Positions 56,601-64,000 of a DNA stretch of 64,000 nucleotides are shown here, one piece after another (the first letter of the stretch is position 1; every line of letters begins with the position of its first letter). The position numbers were made by a program, and so were the translations under genes. The notes beneath the pieces were generated by a model. That model worked only from the letters and a program-made list of their open reading frames with translations, was not told the origin of the DNA and did not search any database. The stretch is taken from contig JAICXX010000004.1 in NCBI GenBank assembly GCA_025934485.1, positions 34,434-98,433 on the forward strand, given 5' to 3'. This stretch comes from Chitinophagaceae bacterium (GTDB lineage: Bacteria > Bacteroidota > Bacteroidia > Chitinophagales > Chitinophagaceae).

Positions 56601-57390
56601 CGTTAGGGTTCCGGACAATGATCTGCGAGATATCCTGTGCCGTATGGAATTGTCCTTTGAGCTGCAGGTTCCGCTTCATGTTACCGACATCCAGCAGACC
56701 ACCAGAGATATCCAGGTTCTCACCTTTAACGGCATTGCTGATGTCGTCGAAGGTGATATCGTTGGCGCGCATTTTGTAATTGTCCACGTCGATCTGAAAC
56801 TCCCTTTCAGGAGCGCCTACGATATCGACCCGATTAAGCTGTGGCAGGTCTTCGAGGCGATCCTTCATGTCGTCTGCGAATTTCTTCAACCGCTGCTGGT
56901 CATAATCGCCGCTGATATTCACGTACATGATCGGTTGGTCGGAAAAGCTGACCTCGAGCGCCGTGGGTTCCTGCGTCAGGTCGGTAGGCAGATCCTGTTT
57001 CGCCTTGTCTATAGCGTCCTTGACCTTCTGCAACGCCACGTCCGTTTGCACATCGGTCTCGAATTCGACCACGATGGCGGAATAATCCTGCTGCGAGGTG
57101 CTGGTGAATTTGTTGATCTTGGCCCCCGTGATCGCCTTGATCTGTTTTTCGATCGGCCGGGTCACGAGGTTTTCCATGTCCTTGGGCGAGTTACCGGTAT
57201 AGATCGTGGAGACATAGATAGTCGGGATCACGATGTCTGGGAACTGCTCCTTGGGCAGGGTCATGAACTGGAATATGCCCCAGCCGCTCACGATGAGCAT
57301 GAGCAGGTAGATAGAAGTCTTGTTTTTTATACTCCAGGTGGTAGGCCTGAATTGTTTGAATTTATCGGTGATATTTTCTAGTGCACTCAT
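53653..57390 (-). CDS. RND efflux pump, inner-membrane permease
   Basis: A 1245-residue RND transporter, about 200 residues longer than typical AcrB. It has TM1 near residue 30, the periplasmic porter domains, TM4 with the proton-relay aspartates in GLGIIVDDAIVVIEN (about 413-427), and a second half starting near 605. Two extra hydrophobic segments stand out: about 530-575, between the halves, and about 1150-1235, at the C-terminus after the usual last helix. The upstream in-frame ATG at 57459 lies in a repeat; the start MSALENIT at 57390 is preferred. Partners are the adaptor and TolC genes upstream. Confidence 0.93.
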   Translation of the reverse strand: MSALENITDKFKQFRPTTWSIKNKTSIYLLMLIVSGWGIFQFMTLPKEQFPDIVIPTIYVSTIYTGNSPKDMENLVTRPIEKQIKAITGAKINKFTSTSQQDYSAIVVEFETDVQTDVALQKVKDAIDKAKQDLPTDLTQEPTALEVSFSDQPIMYVNISGDYDQQRLKKFADDMKDRLEDLPQLNRVDIVGAPEREFQIDVDNYKMRANDITFDDISNAVKGENLDISGGLLDVGNMKRNLQLKGQFHTAQDISQIIVRNPNGGAVYLKDIAEIKDTIKDRESYARLGGKNVVTLNIIKRSGENLIQTSDTVKGTVAEMRASLPRDLNVVVTGDQSTQTRNSFNDLVNSIVIGFVLVLIILMFFMGVVNAFFVALSVPLSMFVAFVFLPAANLVIGSTITLNFIVLFALLFGLGIIVDDAIVVIENTHRIFTQGKGKLSAPTSAMMAAGEVFIPVLAGTLTTLAPFFPLLFWPGIIGKFMVYLPAMLIFTLAASLIVAFIMNPVFAVDFMNHPEDEGVRSPYRMFRTPGFWIAIVFGVLLDLLGIRFLGNLLLFIVVLVILNKFVFDRMIHSFQNGALPWIMGHYESLLRWILKGWRPAWMLFSTFVLLLFSFWLFNFRKVQVVFFPKGDPNQVYVYLKLPVGTNVEYTDSITRVLEGRVYKVLGMGDGTKPNPVVESVIANVAIGANDPQSGDQSTHPELGRIQVSFVEYAKRHGVSTSLYLDSIRHVMTGIPGAEISVDQEQNGPPTDPPVNIEVASDDFDNLIKTAVALKNYLDSLQTPGVEELKMDVDLTNPEITLTVDRQRAMTEGITSAQIGQELRTALFGLEASKIKEGKDEYKIQIRNLAVQRKSLVDLLNMNITYRDMGSGGAIRNVPISSLVHVDYTSTLGSVKRKNQKRMITLKSNVLSGYTPTAVNQQLAQQIADFKGKADGVTIKQTGEGEQQAETAAFLGKALVIALVTILLILVLQFGSVSKPVIILTEILFSVIGVILGFAITGMEVSVIMTGLGIVGLAGIVVKNGILVIEFTDELRARGMKTREAAIEAGKTRIIPVMLTAMAAILALIPLAVGFNINFVTLFSDFEPHIYFGGDNTVFWKPLSWTIIFGLAFAFFMTLFMVPSMYIIAERLRRPMRNMYGGKWISFLGIPPFTPIFLHLMMVNLQLKPVQKFYRIFPRNLLLAFALVPEVLLLCWLLSIWFPSAFMSGLLGLLVVLSLPFVLLILIRLILRPFLAKPQQGTFKIK

Positions 57391-57412
57391 AAGTTTTGTT
57401 TCAAATGATGAA

Positions 57413-57500
57413 ATGTGCCAAAAATTCGCCCTGGGAAAATTTAGCGTATTTTGGCACATCGCTAATGATTGTCCTTCGGACGAGACGCGTCCCGCGTCTG
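57413..57500 (-). repeat. Composite hairpin element between adaptor and RND genes
   Basis: Read toward the RND gene: a 7-bp stem AGACGCG/CGCGTCT (57483-57499), the small hairpin GTCCGAAGGAC (57471-57481), the linker AATCATTAGCG (57460-57470), then an 11-bp inverted repeat ATGTGCCAAAA/TTTTGGCACAT (57413-57423 and 57449-57459) with the loop CGCTAAATTTTCCCA. The RND ATG is 22 bases further. It is the fullest copy of the family. Confidence 0.8.
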
Positions 57501-57504
57501 CCGC

Positions 57505-58686
57505 CTACTGGATCGTCACCGCCTGGCCTTCATAAAGCCCCTGGAACCCATCCGTGATAAGCTGATCGCCGTTATCCAGACCGCTAAGCACCTGAACCTT
57601 GTCGGAATAGGTCTGGCCAATCGTGATCGACTTTTTATGAGCCACCAGATTGCCTTTATCTCCTTTTTGGGCAACCATCACGTATTTGCCTTTCTCATCC
57701 GTTTGCAGCGTATTGATCGGAATAGTGAGAACATTGCTGGCAGAATAATCCTGGAGCTTGACGATGGCCACCTGGTTGGCGCGAATGCTCTTGTCGTTGA
57801 GATAGATCTCTACGTTAAAGGTCCGGTTGTTGGTGTAGATCACCGGGGAGATGGTGTGGACGACGCCTGTGATCTCTTTGTTGTTGAGGCCGGGCAAGTC
57901 GATCTTGACGGGTGTGCCCACATGAATACGTTCCTGGTAAATTTCCGGGACCTGGACTACCACTTTAAGATTATCTGTATTCATTACTTGAATCTGGGCC
58001 ACGCCGCCGGCACCCACCTGGCTCGCCTGCACGCCAGTGGAAAAGTATTCTCCGACTCTTAGATTAAGCTCGTTTACAATTCCGGGAATATCGGAATAGA
58101 CATTTGTCCAGTCCAATTGCTCCTGGTAAAGCTTTAGCTGGATCTCAGCCTGATCAACCTGGTTCTTCGCGTTTATGAAATCGACTTCTGTTCCGATCTT
58201 TTCATCCCATAGGTTCTTGCGCCGCTGGTACAGGTCTTTGGCATGATCTAAAGCGATCTTGGCATTGTCCAACTGTTGACGCTGCACCGCGTCATCCAAC
58301 TTGAGCAGCAGCTGCCCTTTGCTCACATGGTCACCTTGTTTGACGAAGATCTGCCGGACCACGCCCCCACCACCCTGCGGAGAGATATTCGTGTAGTTCA
58401 CCGCATCGACATTGCCCTGCAGATCGATATAGTGGGTAAACGAAGTAGGCGCGAGGGAGGTCAGCGCGACCAGCTTGGCCTTTTCCTTATTTGCCGCCGA
58501 GGTGTCGAGTTTGGCGATCTCGTCCTGAAGATCGGAAATTTGTTTGCCTAGCTTTTCCTGTTGCGTTTTCAGGGAATCGAGGCGGGCCTTTTTAGCCGTG
58601 AGCGAATCGTCCTTCTGTATGGAGCTGCTACCGCAGGCTGCCAGCAGCAGCGAAAATCCCAGAACAACAGTGAGTCCTTTATGCAT
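57505..58686 (-). CDS. RND efflux periplasmic adaptor (membrane fusion protein)
   Basis: A 393-residue lipoprotein (LTVVLGFSLLLAAC, lipidated cysteine near residue 18). A coiled coil near 25-65 is followed by a lipoyl-type domain (GGVVRQIFVKQGDHVSKGQLLLKLDD), a helical hairpin, and beta-barrel and membrane-proximal domains. It links the inner-membrane pump with the outer-membrane channel. It lies between the tolC-like gene (26 bases) and the pump gene. Confidence 0.93.
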   Translation of the reverse strand: MHKGLTVVLGFSLLLAACGSSSIQKDDSLTAKKARLDSLKTQQEKLGKQISDLQDEIAKLDTSAANKEKAKLVALTSLAPTSFTHYIDLQGNVDAVNYTNISPQGGGGVVRQIFVKQGDHVSKGQLLLKLDDAVQRQQLDNAKIALDHAKDLYQRRKNLWDEKIGTEVDFINAKNQVDQAEIQLKLYQEQLDWTNVYSDIPGIVNELNLRVGEYFSTGVQASQVGAGGVAQIQVMNTDNLKVVVQVPEIYQERIHVGTPVKIDLPGLNNKEITGVVHTISPVIYTNNRTFNVEIYLNDKSIRANQVAIVKLQDYSASNVLTIPINTLQTDEKGKYVMVAQKGDKGNLVAHKKSITIGQTYSDKVQVLSGLDNGDQLITDGFQGLYEGQAVTIQ

Positions 58687-58712
58687 ATAAAGTGTTTTAG
58701 ATAGTGTTAGTT

Positions 58713-60107
58713 TTACAATTTTCCAATGGCATTTAAATAATCCACTCGCGCGGCAATGGCTTCGTAAAGCGCATTGAAATAGTTGGCCTGCGCGGTCTGT
58801 TCGTCGGCAAACGCCTGGGTGATCTCGGTATTCGAACCAAGCCCCTGCTCGAACTTCTTGCGGGTCTGGTCATAGACTTTATGTGCGAGATCCATATTCT
58901 TTTTCTGGAAGTCCAGGGTCGCAAGCGCCGAGGTAAACCGGATCTGCGCGACCTTTACGTCGTTGTCGATGCGTATCTTCAGCGAATCCATATCGTTCTC
59001 CGTTTGCATCCGCTGCAGCCTGGCCTGCTTGATATTGGCGTCTTTATAAAATCCGTCGAAGATGGGGATGTTCACGGCGACACCGACATAAGTGGAAGGA
59101 AACCAGGTGTTCTTTGCGCCAAGATCAAATTTGTTCACGTACTGGTTTTGCGAATAATTGGCATTCAGCTTCGCCGTGGGTAAATATTCCTTTTTATAAC
59201 GTTTGATATTGTAGTCATTCAGCTCCCGGTTAATCTGGAGCAACTGATAATCCTTGCGATCGGCGTATTTGTAGTTGTCGGACAACACGGCATCGCGTAC
59301 CATATCGTACGTAAGCGAATCGGTGAGCCGCAGCGAATCCTGCACCGGCATTCCCATGAGTACTTTGAGCCCCATATAGCCATTGGTTATGCTAAACTGC
59401 GTTTGTATCTTCTGGGTCTGCAGATTGGCGAGCTGTACATTGGCCTTGTCGACATCCAGCTGTTCGGCGAAACCATTCTTGAACATCTCGGTGTAGCTGT
59501 GGAGCAGACTGTCCTGACTGGCAATATTGGCATCGATCTGGTCCATCTGCCATTTGCTGATAAGCAGCTGGTAATAGATCTTATTGATATTGGCCCGGAT
59601 CATTTGTTCCGTGACCTCCTGTCTTTTGCGATAGAAATCGAGCGAAGCCCGCCGCGCCTGTAACCCCACGAATACCTGGCCGTCGAAAATCACCTGCTGC
59701 AAGGTGATACCACCGGTAGAGTTCCATTGAAGCCCGAACTTCACCGGAATATAGGTGCCGGGCTGACCGATGAACTCACCGGGGATAAGCGTCGTAGGTA
59801 TCTGCAGATAATCCGTGACACCAAGGTTGCCGGTGACCTGTGGCAGCGCCTGTGAAGTGGTGGCCCGGTTGCTCTGCACCTGGATCTGGTAGTCGAGCAG
59901 CGCATTTTTGACGTATGCGCTATTCTTACTGGCATAGTCGATTGCTTGAGCAAGTGAGAACTCGTGCACTTGCGTGGCGCCCGGAGATGTAGCGGCGGCC
60001 TGCTGCTGGGCACGGAGGCCCGATGCCAAAAGGAGCAAAACGACGGGTAATGCGCCGTACGTCATGCATCGCAAAAGGTCTCGTCCTTTTTTAAACTTTA
60101 GGTCCAT
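58713..60107 (-). CDS. TolC-family outer-membrane efflux protein
   Basis: About 464 residues with a signal peptide (YGALPVVLLLLASGLRAQ) and two OEP repeats rich in long amphipathic helices (SLAQAIDYASKNSAYVKNAL at the start; FEQGLGSNTEITQAFADEQTAQANYFNALYEAIA near the end). It forms the outer-membrane exit duct of the pump. The start MDLKFKKG at 60107 overlaps the tetR end by 17 bases; an ATG at 60131 is also in frame. Confidence 0.92.
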   Translation of the reverse strand: MDLKFKKGRDLLRCMTYGALPVVLLLLASGLRAQQQAAATSPGATQVHEFSLAQAIDYASKNSAYVKNALLDYQIQVQSNRATTSQALPQVTGNLGVTDYLQIPTTLIPGEFIGQPGTYIPVKFGLQWNSTGGITLQQVIFDGQVFVGLQARRASLDFYRKRQEVTEQMIRANINKIYYQLLISKWQMDQIDANIASQDSLLHSYTEMFKNGFAEQLDVDKANVQLANLQTQKIQTQFSITNGYMGLKVLMGMPVQDSLRLTDSLTYDMVRDAVLSDNYKYADRKDYQLLQINRELNDYNIKRYKKEYLPTAKLNANYSQNQYVNKFDLGAKNTWFPSTYVGVAVNIPIFDGFYKDANIKQARLQRMQTENDMDSLKIRIDNDVKVAQIRFTSALATLDFQKKNMDLAHKVYDQTRKKFEQGLGSNTEITQAFADEQTAQANYFNALYEAIAARVDYLNAIGKL

Positions 60108-60726
60108 GAGATAGTTTTTTGTTACGTTCATTGGTGTATTGTTCGATTAGCTGTTTGCCTTTGTCGGTCGAAATCCCATGAAGAAAAAGAGTAGCCAGCT
60201 GGAAGTTGACCTCGGACATCGAATATTTGCTGGCGGGAAAAATGTCCGGGTTAAAAACCAGGAAAGAGGCCTCGATCCGGCTTTTGGCGACGATGTCCTT
60301 GTTGATATCCGCCCGGTACACCCCTTCCGCGATACCCCGCCCCAGATTCTCCATCATTGCCGCATGCAGGAACTGGTATTTGAAATCCTTGATCCGCCGA
60401 AAAGCTTTCGGGTGATACTTCTCGAGATCATAGAGTACCAGCGGGTTCGTATAACGAAGTAATTCATCCAGGTCCTCGACGGCCAAAAAGACTTCGTGTA
60501 CCGCGTCTGCCGCATCATCTCTGAATTGAACACACTCTGCCTCGTTCTTGCCGATCTCCTGTTCTATTACGGCAGATACTAATTCATCTTTATCTGTAAA
60601 GAACTGATAAATAGTCTTTTTTGAAATACCCAGGCTGGTGGCGATCTCATCCATCGTGATAGATTTGATGCCATAGCGCATAAAAAGGTCTGCGGCCTTC
60701 TCTAATATTCGATCTTTTACATCCAC
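60091..60726 (-). CDS. TetR/AcrR-family regulator of the efflux operon
   Basis: A TetR-type repressor of about 211 residues. The helix-turn-helix is KSITMDEIATSLGISKKTIYQFF near the N-terminus, and the rest is the ligand-binding helical domain. The open frame continues to 60852, but that part is translated from a hairpin repeat, so I place the start at the GTG at 60726 (VDVKDRILEKAADLFMRYGI). It is the first gene of the operon tetR-tolC-adaptor-RND-AIM24 and probably controls it; the inducer is unknown. Confidence 0.85.
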   Translation of the reverse strand: MDVKDRILEKAADLFMRYGIKSITMDEIATSLGISKKTIYQFFTDKDELVSAVIEQEIGKNEAECVQFRDDAADAVHEVFLAVEDLDELLRYTNPLVLYDLEKYHPKAFRRIKDFKYQFLHAAMMENLGRGIAEGVYRADINKDIVAKSRIEASFLVFNPDIFPASKYSMSEVNFQLATLFLHGISTDKGKQLIEQYTNERNKKLSHGPKV

Positions 60727-60732
60727 GGTATG

Positions 60733-60818
60733 TTCGCCTTCGGGCTTTTTAGTGAATGTAGCCCTCGGCGAAAAAACAATTATGATTGACCCTTCGGGTC
60801 GGCAGATTTCCATCTGCC
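60733..60818 (-). repeat. Composite hairpin element upstream of tetR
   Basis: Read toward tetR: a 7-bp stem GGCAGAT/ATCTGCC (60801-60818), a 5-bp small hairpin GACCCGAAGGGTC (60788-60800), a linker AATCATAATTG, then an inverted repeat with arms at 60733-60746 and 60760-60772 (TTCGCC and GGGCT paired, 2-3 mismatched bases between). The GTG start follows 7 bases later. The loop differs from the other copies. Confidence 0.65.
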
Positions 60819-60943
60819 CGCCAAAACTATGGAAACTTTTATCGTAACGCAAGTTTCCACCGATAATTCACGGTTATTTTACCGGCGAATGGCGGATTTT
60901 GTCGGTAGGAGAAGACTAATTTTACGGCTTAAACGCGCTGCTC

Positions 60944-61573
60944 ATGACACTTCGACGTATCTCCAAAAACCTCGCCCGGCTGTTTTTACAGGGATTGCTA
61001 ATTCTGGCGCCTATCTCCGTGACTATCTGGATCTTATATTCAGCATTTTTTCTCATCGACGGCATTCTCCCCGGCATGGTCTATAGTGTCGCCCCGAAGC
61101 TTTTGGGGACGGACGCCGCCGGCTTGCCCCGGCGCATCCCCGGACTTGGTTTCGTGGTATTCATCGGGATCGCGCTGATCGTGGGTTATATCTCGCCTTC
61201 CTGGATCGTCAGCCGTGTGGTGGAGTTCGGCGAAAACCTGCTCGAGCGTACACCCGGCATCAAATTCATCTATTCCACTGTCAAGGATTTTTTTGAAGCC
61301 TTTGCGGGAAACAAACGCAAGTTCACCAAGTCTGTGCTGGTATCCATCGCCGAGCCCGATGTCTGGCAGGTAGGCTTTATAACGCAGGAGGAGCTCCATG
61401 AATTCGATCTGCAGGAGTATGTCGCCGTATATGTACCGCAGTCCTATGCATTCGCAGGACATCTTTATTTTGTCAAACGCGACCGGGTACGGATTTTGAC
61501 AGACATCAGTTCTGCCAACGCGATGAAATTTGCCATTTCAGGCGGTGTTGCGGAAGTAGAGGAACAAGCGTAG
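60944..61573 (+). CDS. DUF502 family membrane protein
   Basis: A 209-residue inner-membrane protein with two helices (about 13-40 and 67-90; LILAPISVTIWILYSAFFLI and FVVFIGIALIVGYI) and a soluble C-terminal domain with the family features TPGIKFIYSTVKDFFEAF and VYVPQSYAFAGHLYFV. The function of the family is not established. It is divergent from tetR, with 217 bases between, most of them the hairpin element. Confidence 0.9.
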   Translation: MTLRRISKNLARLFLQGLLILAPISVTIWILYSAFFLIDGILPGMVYSVAPKLLGTDAAGLPRRIPGLGFVVFIGIALIVGYISPSWIVSRVVEFGENLLERTPGIKFIYSTVKDFFEAFAGNKRKFTKSVLVSIAEPDVWQVGFITQEELHEFDLQEYVAVYVPQSYAFAGHLYFVKRDRVRILTDISSANAMKFAISGGVAEVEEQA

Positions 61574-61611
61574 GCGATGTCGTCGATAGGAAGTATCTTT
61601 GGCGCTCCCAA

Positions 61612-61690
61612 GAGACCCCACTGGGTCTCAAGGACAATCATTAGCGTTTTTGCCGGGATGCGCTAATTTTTTGCAAAGCGCATCTCCGGC
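61612..61690 (+). repeat. Composite hairpin element upstream of serC
   Basis: A 7-bp stem GAGACCC/GGGTCTC (61612-61629), then AAGGACAATCATTAGCG (61630-61646), 17 bases identical in reverse complement to 57460-57476, then an inverted repeat (61652-61664 with 61677-61690, one bulge) with the loop CGCTAATTTTTTGCA. The small hairpin is reduced to its right half. The serC ATG is 12 bases further. Confidence 0.8.
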
Positions 61691-61702
61691 ACATTTAAAG
61701 AT

Positions 61703-62785
61703 ATGGTTGACAATAAGGTGATTCATAATTTTGGCGCCGGCCCCAGCATTATGCCTAGGGAAGTATTCGAACAGGCCAGCAAGTCTATTTTGAATTTCAA
61801 CGATACGGGACTCTCTATCCTGGAGATCGGGCATCGGACGCCGCTGTTCCAGGATGTCATGGATGAAGCATTGGCTACGGTACGCGAACTGATGAACCTC
61901 GACAGCGACCACGAAGTATTATTTCTGCACGGCGGAGCCTCTACCCAGTTCTTTCAGATACCGATGAACCTGTTGAATGAGCAGCAGACGGCCGCTTATT
62001 TGGATGGCGGCGTTTGGGGAAAGAAGGCGATCAAAGAGGCAAAGCTGTTTGGGCAGGTCGATGTCGTCGCCAGTTCCAAAGATCGCAACTATACTTATAT
62101 TCCAAAGAATTATACAGTCCCCGAGACCGCGGCTTATTTCCATTATACCACCAATAATACCATCGAGGGCACGCAGATGCATGCCATCCCTGAGACATCG
62201 GTACCGCTGGTGGCGGATATGAGCAGCGATATCCTCAGCAGGACCATGGACTTCAATCGTTTTGCGTTGATCTACGCCGGTGCCCAGAAGAATATCGGCG
62301 CCGCGGGTGTCAACATGGTCATCATCCGCAAAGATATCCTCGGCAAGGTAAGCCGGCCGCTGCCATCGATGATGGATTACCGGGAGCACATCACCGCGGG
62401 CTCCATGCTGAATACTCCGCCCGTGTTCGCCATCTATGTATGCCTGCTCACTTTACGCTGGCTGAAAGCACATGGCGGCGTTCCGGCGATCGAAGCCATC
62501 AATGACCAGAAGGCCGCGTTGCTTTACGGCACGCTGGACCGGCTGCCCATCTTCCGGCCTACCGTTGCAAAAGAAGATCGCAGTAAGATGAATGCGGTAT
62601 TCGTAATGGACGATCCGGCATTGGAACAGGAATTCCTGGCCCTTTGTAAGGCTAACGGCATGATAGGAGTAAAGGGACACAGAAGCGTAGGTGGCTTCCG
62701 GGTCTCCATGTACAATGCCATGTCACTCGAAGGCATACAGACCCTTACGGAGTTGATGCTCGACTTCGCACAAAAAAAATCCTAA
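61703..62785 (+). CDS. serC: Phosphoserine aminotransferase
   Basis: PLP enzyme that converts 3-phosphohydroxypyruvate to phosphoserine in serine synthesis (and acts in the pyridoxine route). The start NFGAGPSIMPREVFEQA is typical, and the PLP lysine is in YAGAQKNIGAAGV near residue 197. At 360 residues it is full length. It is preceded by a composite hairpin element and followed after 14 bases by a DUF1015 gene, a common pairing in Bacteroidota. Confidence 0.96.
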   Translation: MVDNKVIHNFGAGPSIMPREVFEQASKSILNFNDTGLSILEIGHRTPLFQDVMDEALATVRELMNLDSDHEVLFLHGGASTQFFQIPMNLLNEQQTAAYLDGGVWGKKAIKEAKLFGQVDVVASSKDRNYTYIPKNYTVPETAAYFHYTTNNTIEGTQMHAIPETSVPLVADMSSDILSRTMDFNRFALIYAGAQKNIGAAGVNMVIIRKDILGKVSRPLPSMMDYREHITAGSMLNTPPVFAIYVCLLTLRWLKAHGGVPAIEAINDQKAALLYGTLDRLPIFRPTVAKEDRSKMNAVFVMDDPALEQEFLALCKANGMIGVKGHRSVGGFRVSMYNAMSLEGIQTLTELMLDFAQKKS

Positions 62786-62799
62786 TCTAACACAACTAT

Positions 62800-64000
62800 A
62801 TGTCTAAGATTGTCCCATTTCAGGCGCTGAGGCCTGATCCGCAATTCGCCGCCGCCGTGGCCTCCAAACCCTACGATGTCCTGAACAGCCATGAGGCCCG
62901 CGAAGAAGCTGCCGACAATCCCTGTTCCTTTTTGCACATTACGAAGGCGGAGATCGATCTCCCGCTGAATGTCGATATTCATTCCCAGGAAGTCTACGAC
63001 AAAGCAAAAGAGAATCTACAGGCCTTTATTGAAAAAGGCATCCTGACCGAAGAGGATACATCGTGCTATTATATCTACCGGCTGACAATGAACGGCCGGG
63101 AACAGACGGGTCTGGTATGCGCCAGCTCCGTGGACGACTACGAGAAAGGGATCATCAAGAAACACGAGCTCACACGCCCCGATAAAGAGGCGGATCGTAT
63201 CCATCATATGACCACGATCCGTGCCCAAACGGGAAATGTTTTCCTGGCCTATAAAAATGTAGGCGCCATCGACGATGTGATCGAAAGCTGGAAAAGAGAC
63301 CATGCCCCGGTGTACGATTTTGTTGCGTCCGACGGCATCGGCCATACCATTTGGGTCGTGAACGATCCGGGAACTATCCGGGCCATCACGGCCTTGTTCG
63401 CCAAGGAAGTCCCCTACACCTATATTGCGGATGGCCATCACCGTGCCGCCTCCGCCGCCAAGGTAAGAAAGGCATTAGGCCCCTCAGCATCCGAAGCCGC
63501 CAATTATTTCCTGACCACGCTCTTCCCTTCGGACCAGCTGCGGATCATGGACTACAACAGGCTGGTACATGACCTCAACGGCAAGACCGTAGAGGAGTTT
63601 GCCTATCATGGGCTGCAAAAGGATTTCTTTGTAGGCAAGGTGGAGCAGGCGTTCCAGCCTACACAGCTCCATGAGTTCGGGATGTATATCGACGGCAGCT
63701 GGTACAAGCTCGTCGCCAAGGAAGGTACCTACACCACCGACCCCATTGGTGTACTTGACGTCACCATCCTGCAAAAAAACATCCTCGACAAATTGCTGGC
63801 TATAAAAGACCCTCGTACGGACAAACGGATCGATTTCGTAGGAGGCATCCGCGGACTCGGTGAACTCGAACGCCGGGTCGATAGTGGAGAGATGAAAGCT
63901 GCATTCAGCCTTTATCCCGTGAGCCTGGAACAGTTATTCGATATAGCGGATTCCGGAGAGATCATGCCGCCGAAAAGTACCTGGTTCGAACCAAAATTGC
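62800..64000 (+). CDS. DUF1015 family protein (cut by window end)
   Basis: 400 codons are visible from the ATG at 62800 (MSKIVPFQALRPDPQFAAAV), and the frame is still open at the window end. Conserved parts include ASKPYDVLNSHEAR, IADGHHRAASAAK near residue 210, and FVGGIRGLGELERRV. The family is linked with serine and one-carbon genes but has no proven activity; the histidine pair in DGHHR suggests a catalytic or metal site. It is in an operon with serC. Confidence 0.9.
   Translation, partial: MSKIVPFQALRPDPQFAAAVASKPYDVLNSHEAREEAADNPCSFLHITKAEIDLPLNVDIHSQEVYDKAKENLQAFIEKGILTEEDTSCYYIYRLTMNGREQTGLVCASSVDDYEKGIIKKHELTRPDKEADRIHHMTTIRAQTGNVFLAYKNVGAIDDVIESWKRDHAPVYDFVASDGIGHTIWVVNDPGTIRAITALFAKEVPYTYIADGHHRAASAAKVRKALGPSASEAANYFLTTLFPSDQLRIMDYNRLVHDLNGKTVEEFAYHGLQKDFFVGKVEQAFQPTQLHEFGMYIDGSWYKLVAKEGTYTTDPIGVLDVTILQKNILDKLLAIKDPRTDKRIDFVGGIRGLGELERRVDSGEMKAAFSLYPVSLEQLFDIADSGEIMPPKSTWFEPKL

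Overview
The window is a chromosomal segment of a Bacteroidota bacterium, most likely a member of the Chitinophagaceae. The support is: a SusC/SusD pair, the gliding genes gldD and gldE in the conserved order mutY-ssb-gldE-gldD, a RicT-like PSP1 protein, DUF3109 and DUF1015 proteins, promoters with a TAnnTTTG -7 box, and few Shine-Dalgarno sequences. Genes are densely packed on both strands. I see no rRNA, tRNA, CRISPR array, transposase, integrase or phage gene.

Region 1 (1-9527) is a nearly complete protoheme locus. hemJ (cut by the window start) and hemH run left. hemA-C-D-E-F-B-L run right as a tight operon with several overlaps. A cysteine-rich AraC-type regulator ends against hemL. Together these genes cover glutamyl-tRNA to heme by the protoporphyrin route, with oxygen-dependent HemF and HemJ as the oxidases.

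Region 2 (9800-21191) is housekeeping: gyrB, a small conserved protein, an outer-membrane barrel, serS, a cyclophilin lipoprotein, gcvH, an ECF sigma/anti-sigma pair, a VanZ-like protein, prfA, an amidohydrolase with a GC-rich tandem repeat, and recO. Region 3 (21243-26252) has an MMPL-type exporter, a two-component system preceded by a membrane protein, and an unrecognised 157-residue protein. Region 4 (26931-38740) has purH, a deacetylase-like protein with a LutB-type protein and DUF3109, the gldD-gldE-ssb-mutY block, an HU protein, a TPR protein, a 31-residue basic protein and RNase G followed by a very structured 3' region.

Region 5 (38775-44461) is a SusC-SusD operon with a third secreted protein. 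Region 6 (45497-52769) has radA, a lipoprotein, glutathione peroxidase, holB, ricT and a Bax-inhibitor-1 protein. Region 7 (52843-60726) is a tetR-tolC-adaptor-RND efflux operon ending in an AIM24 protein. Region 8 (60944-64000) has DUF502, serC and a DUF1015 protein cut by the window end.

The most unusual signal lies between the genes. A family of composite inverted-repeat elements sits directly upstream of araC, DUF3109, gldE, the RND pump gene, tetR and serC, with a related hairpin before radA. Their arms differ in sequence but keep pairing, while short linkers and, in three copies, a hairpin loop are conserved. This looks like an undescribed structured leader or a mobile hairpin family.
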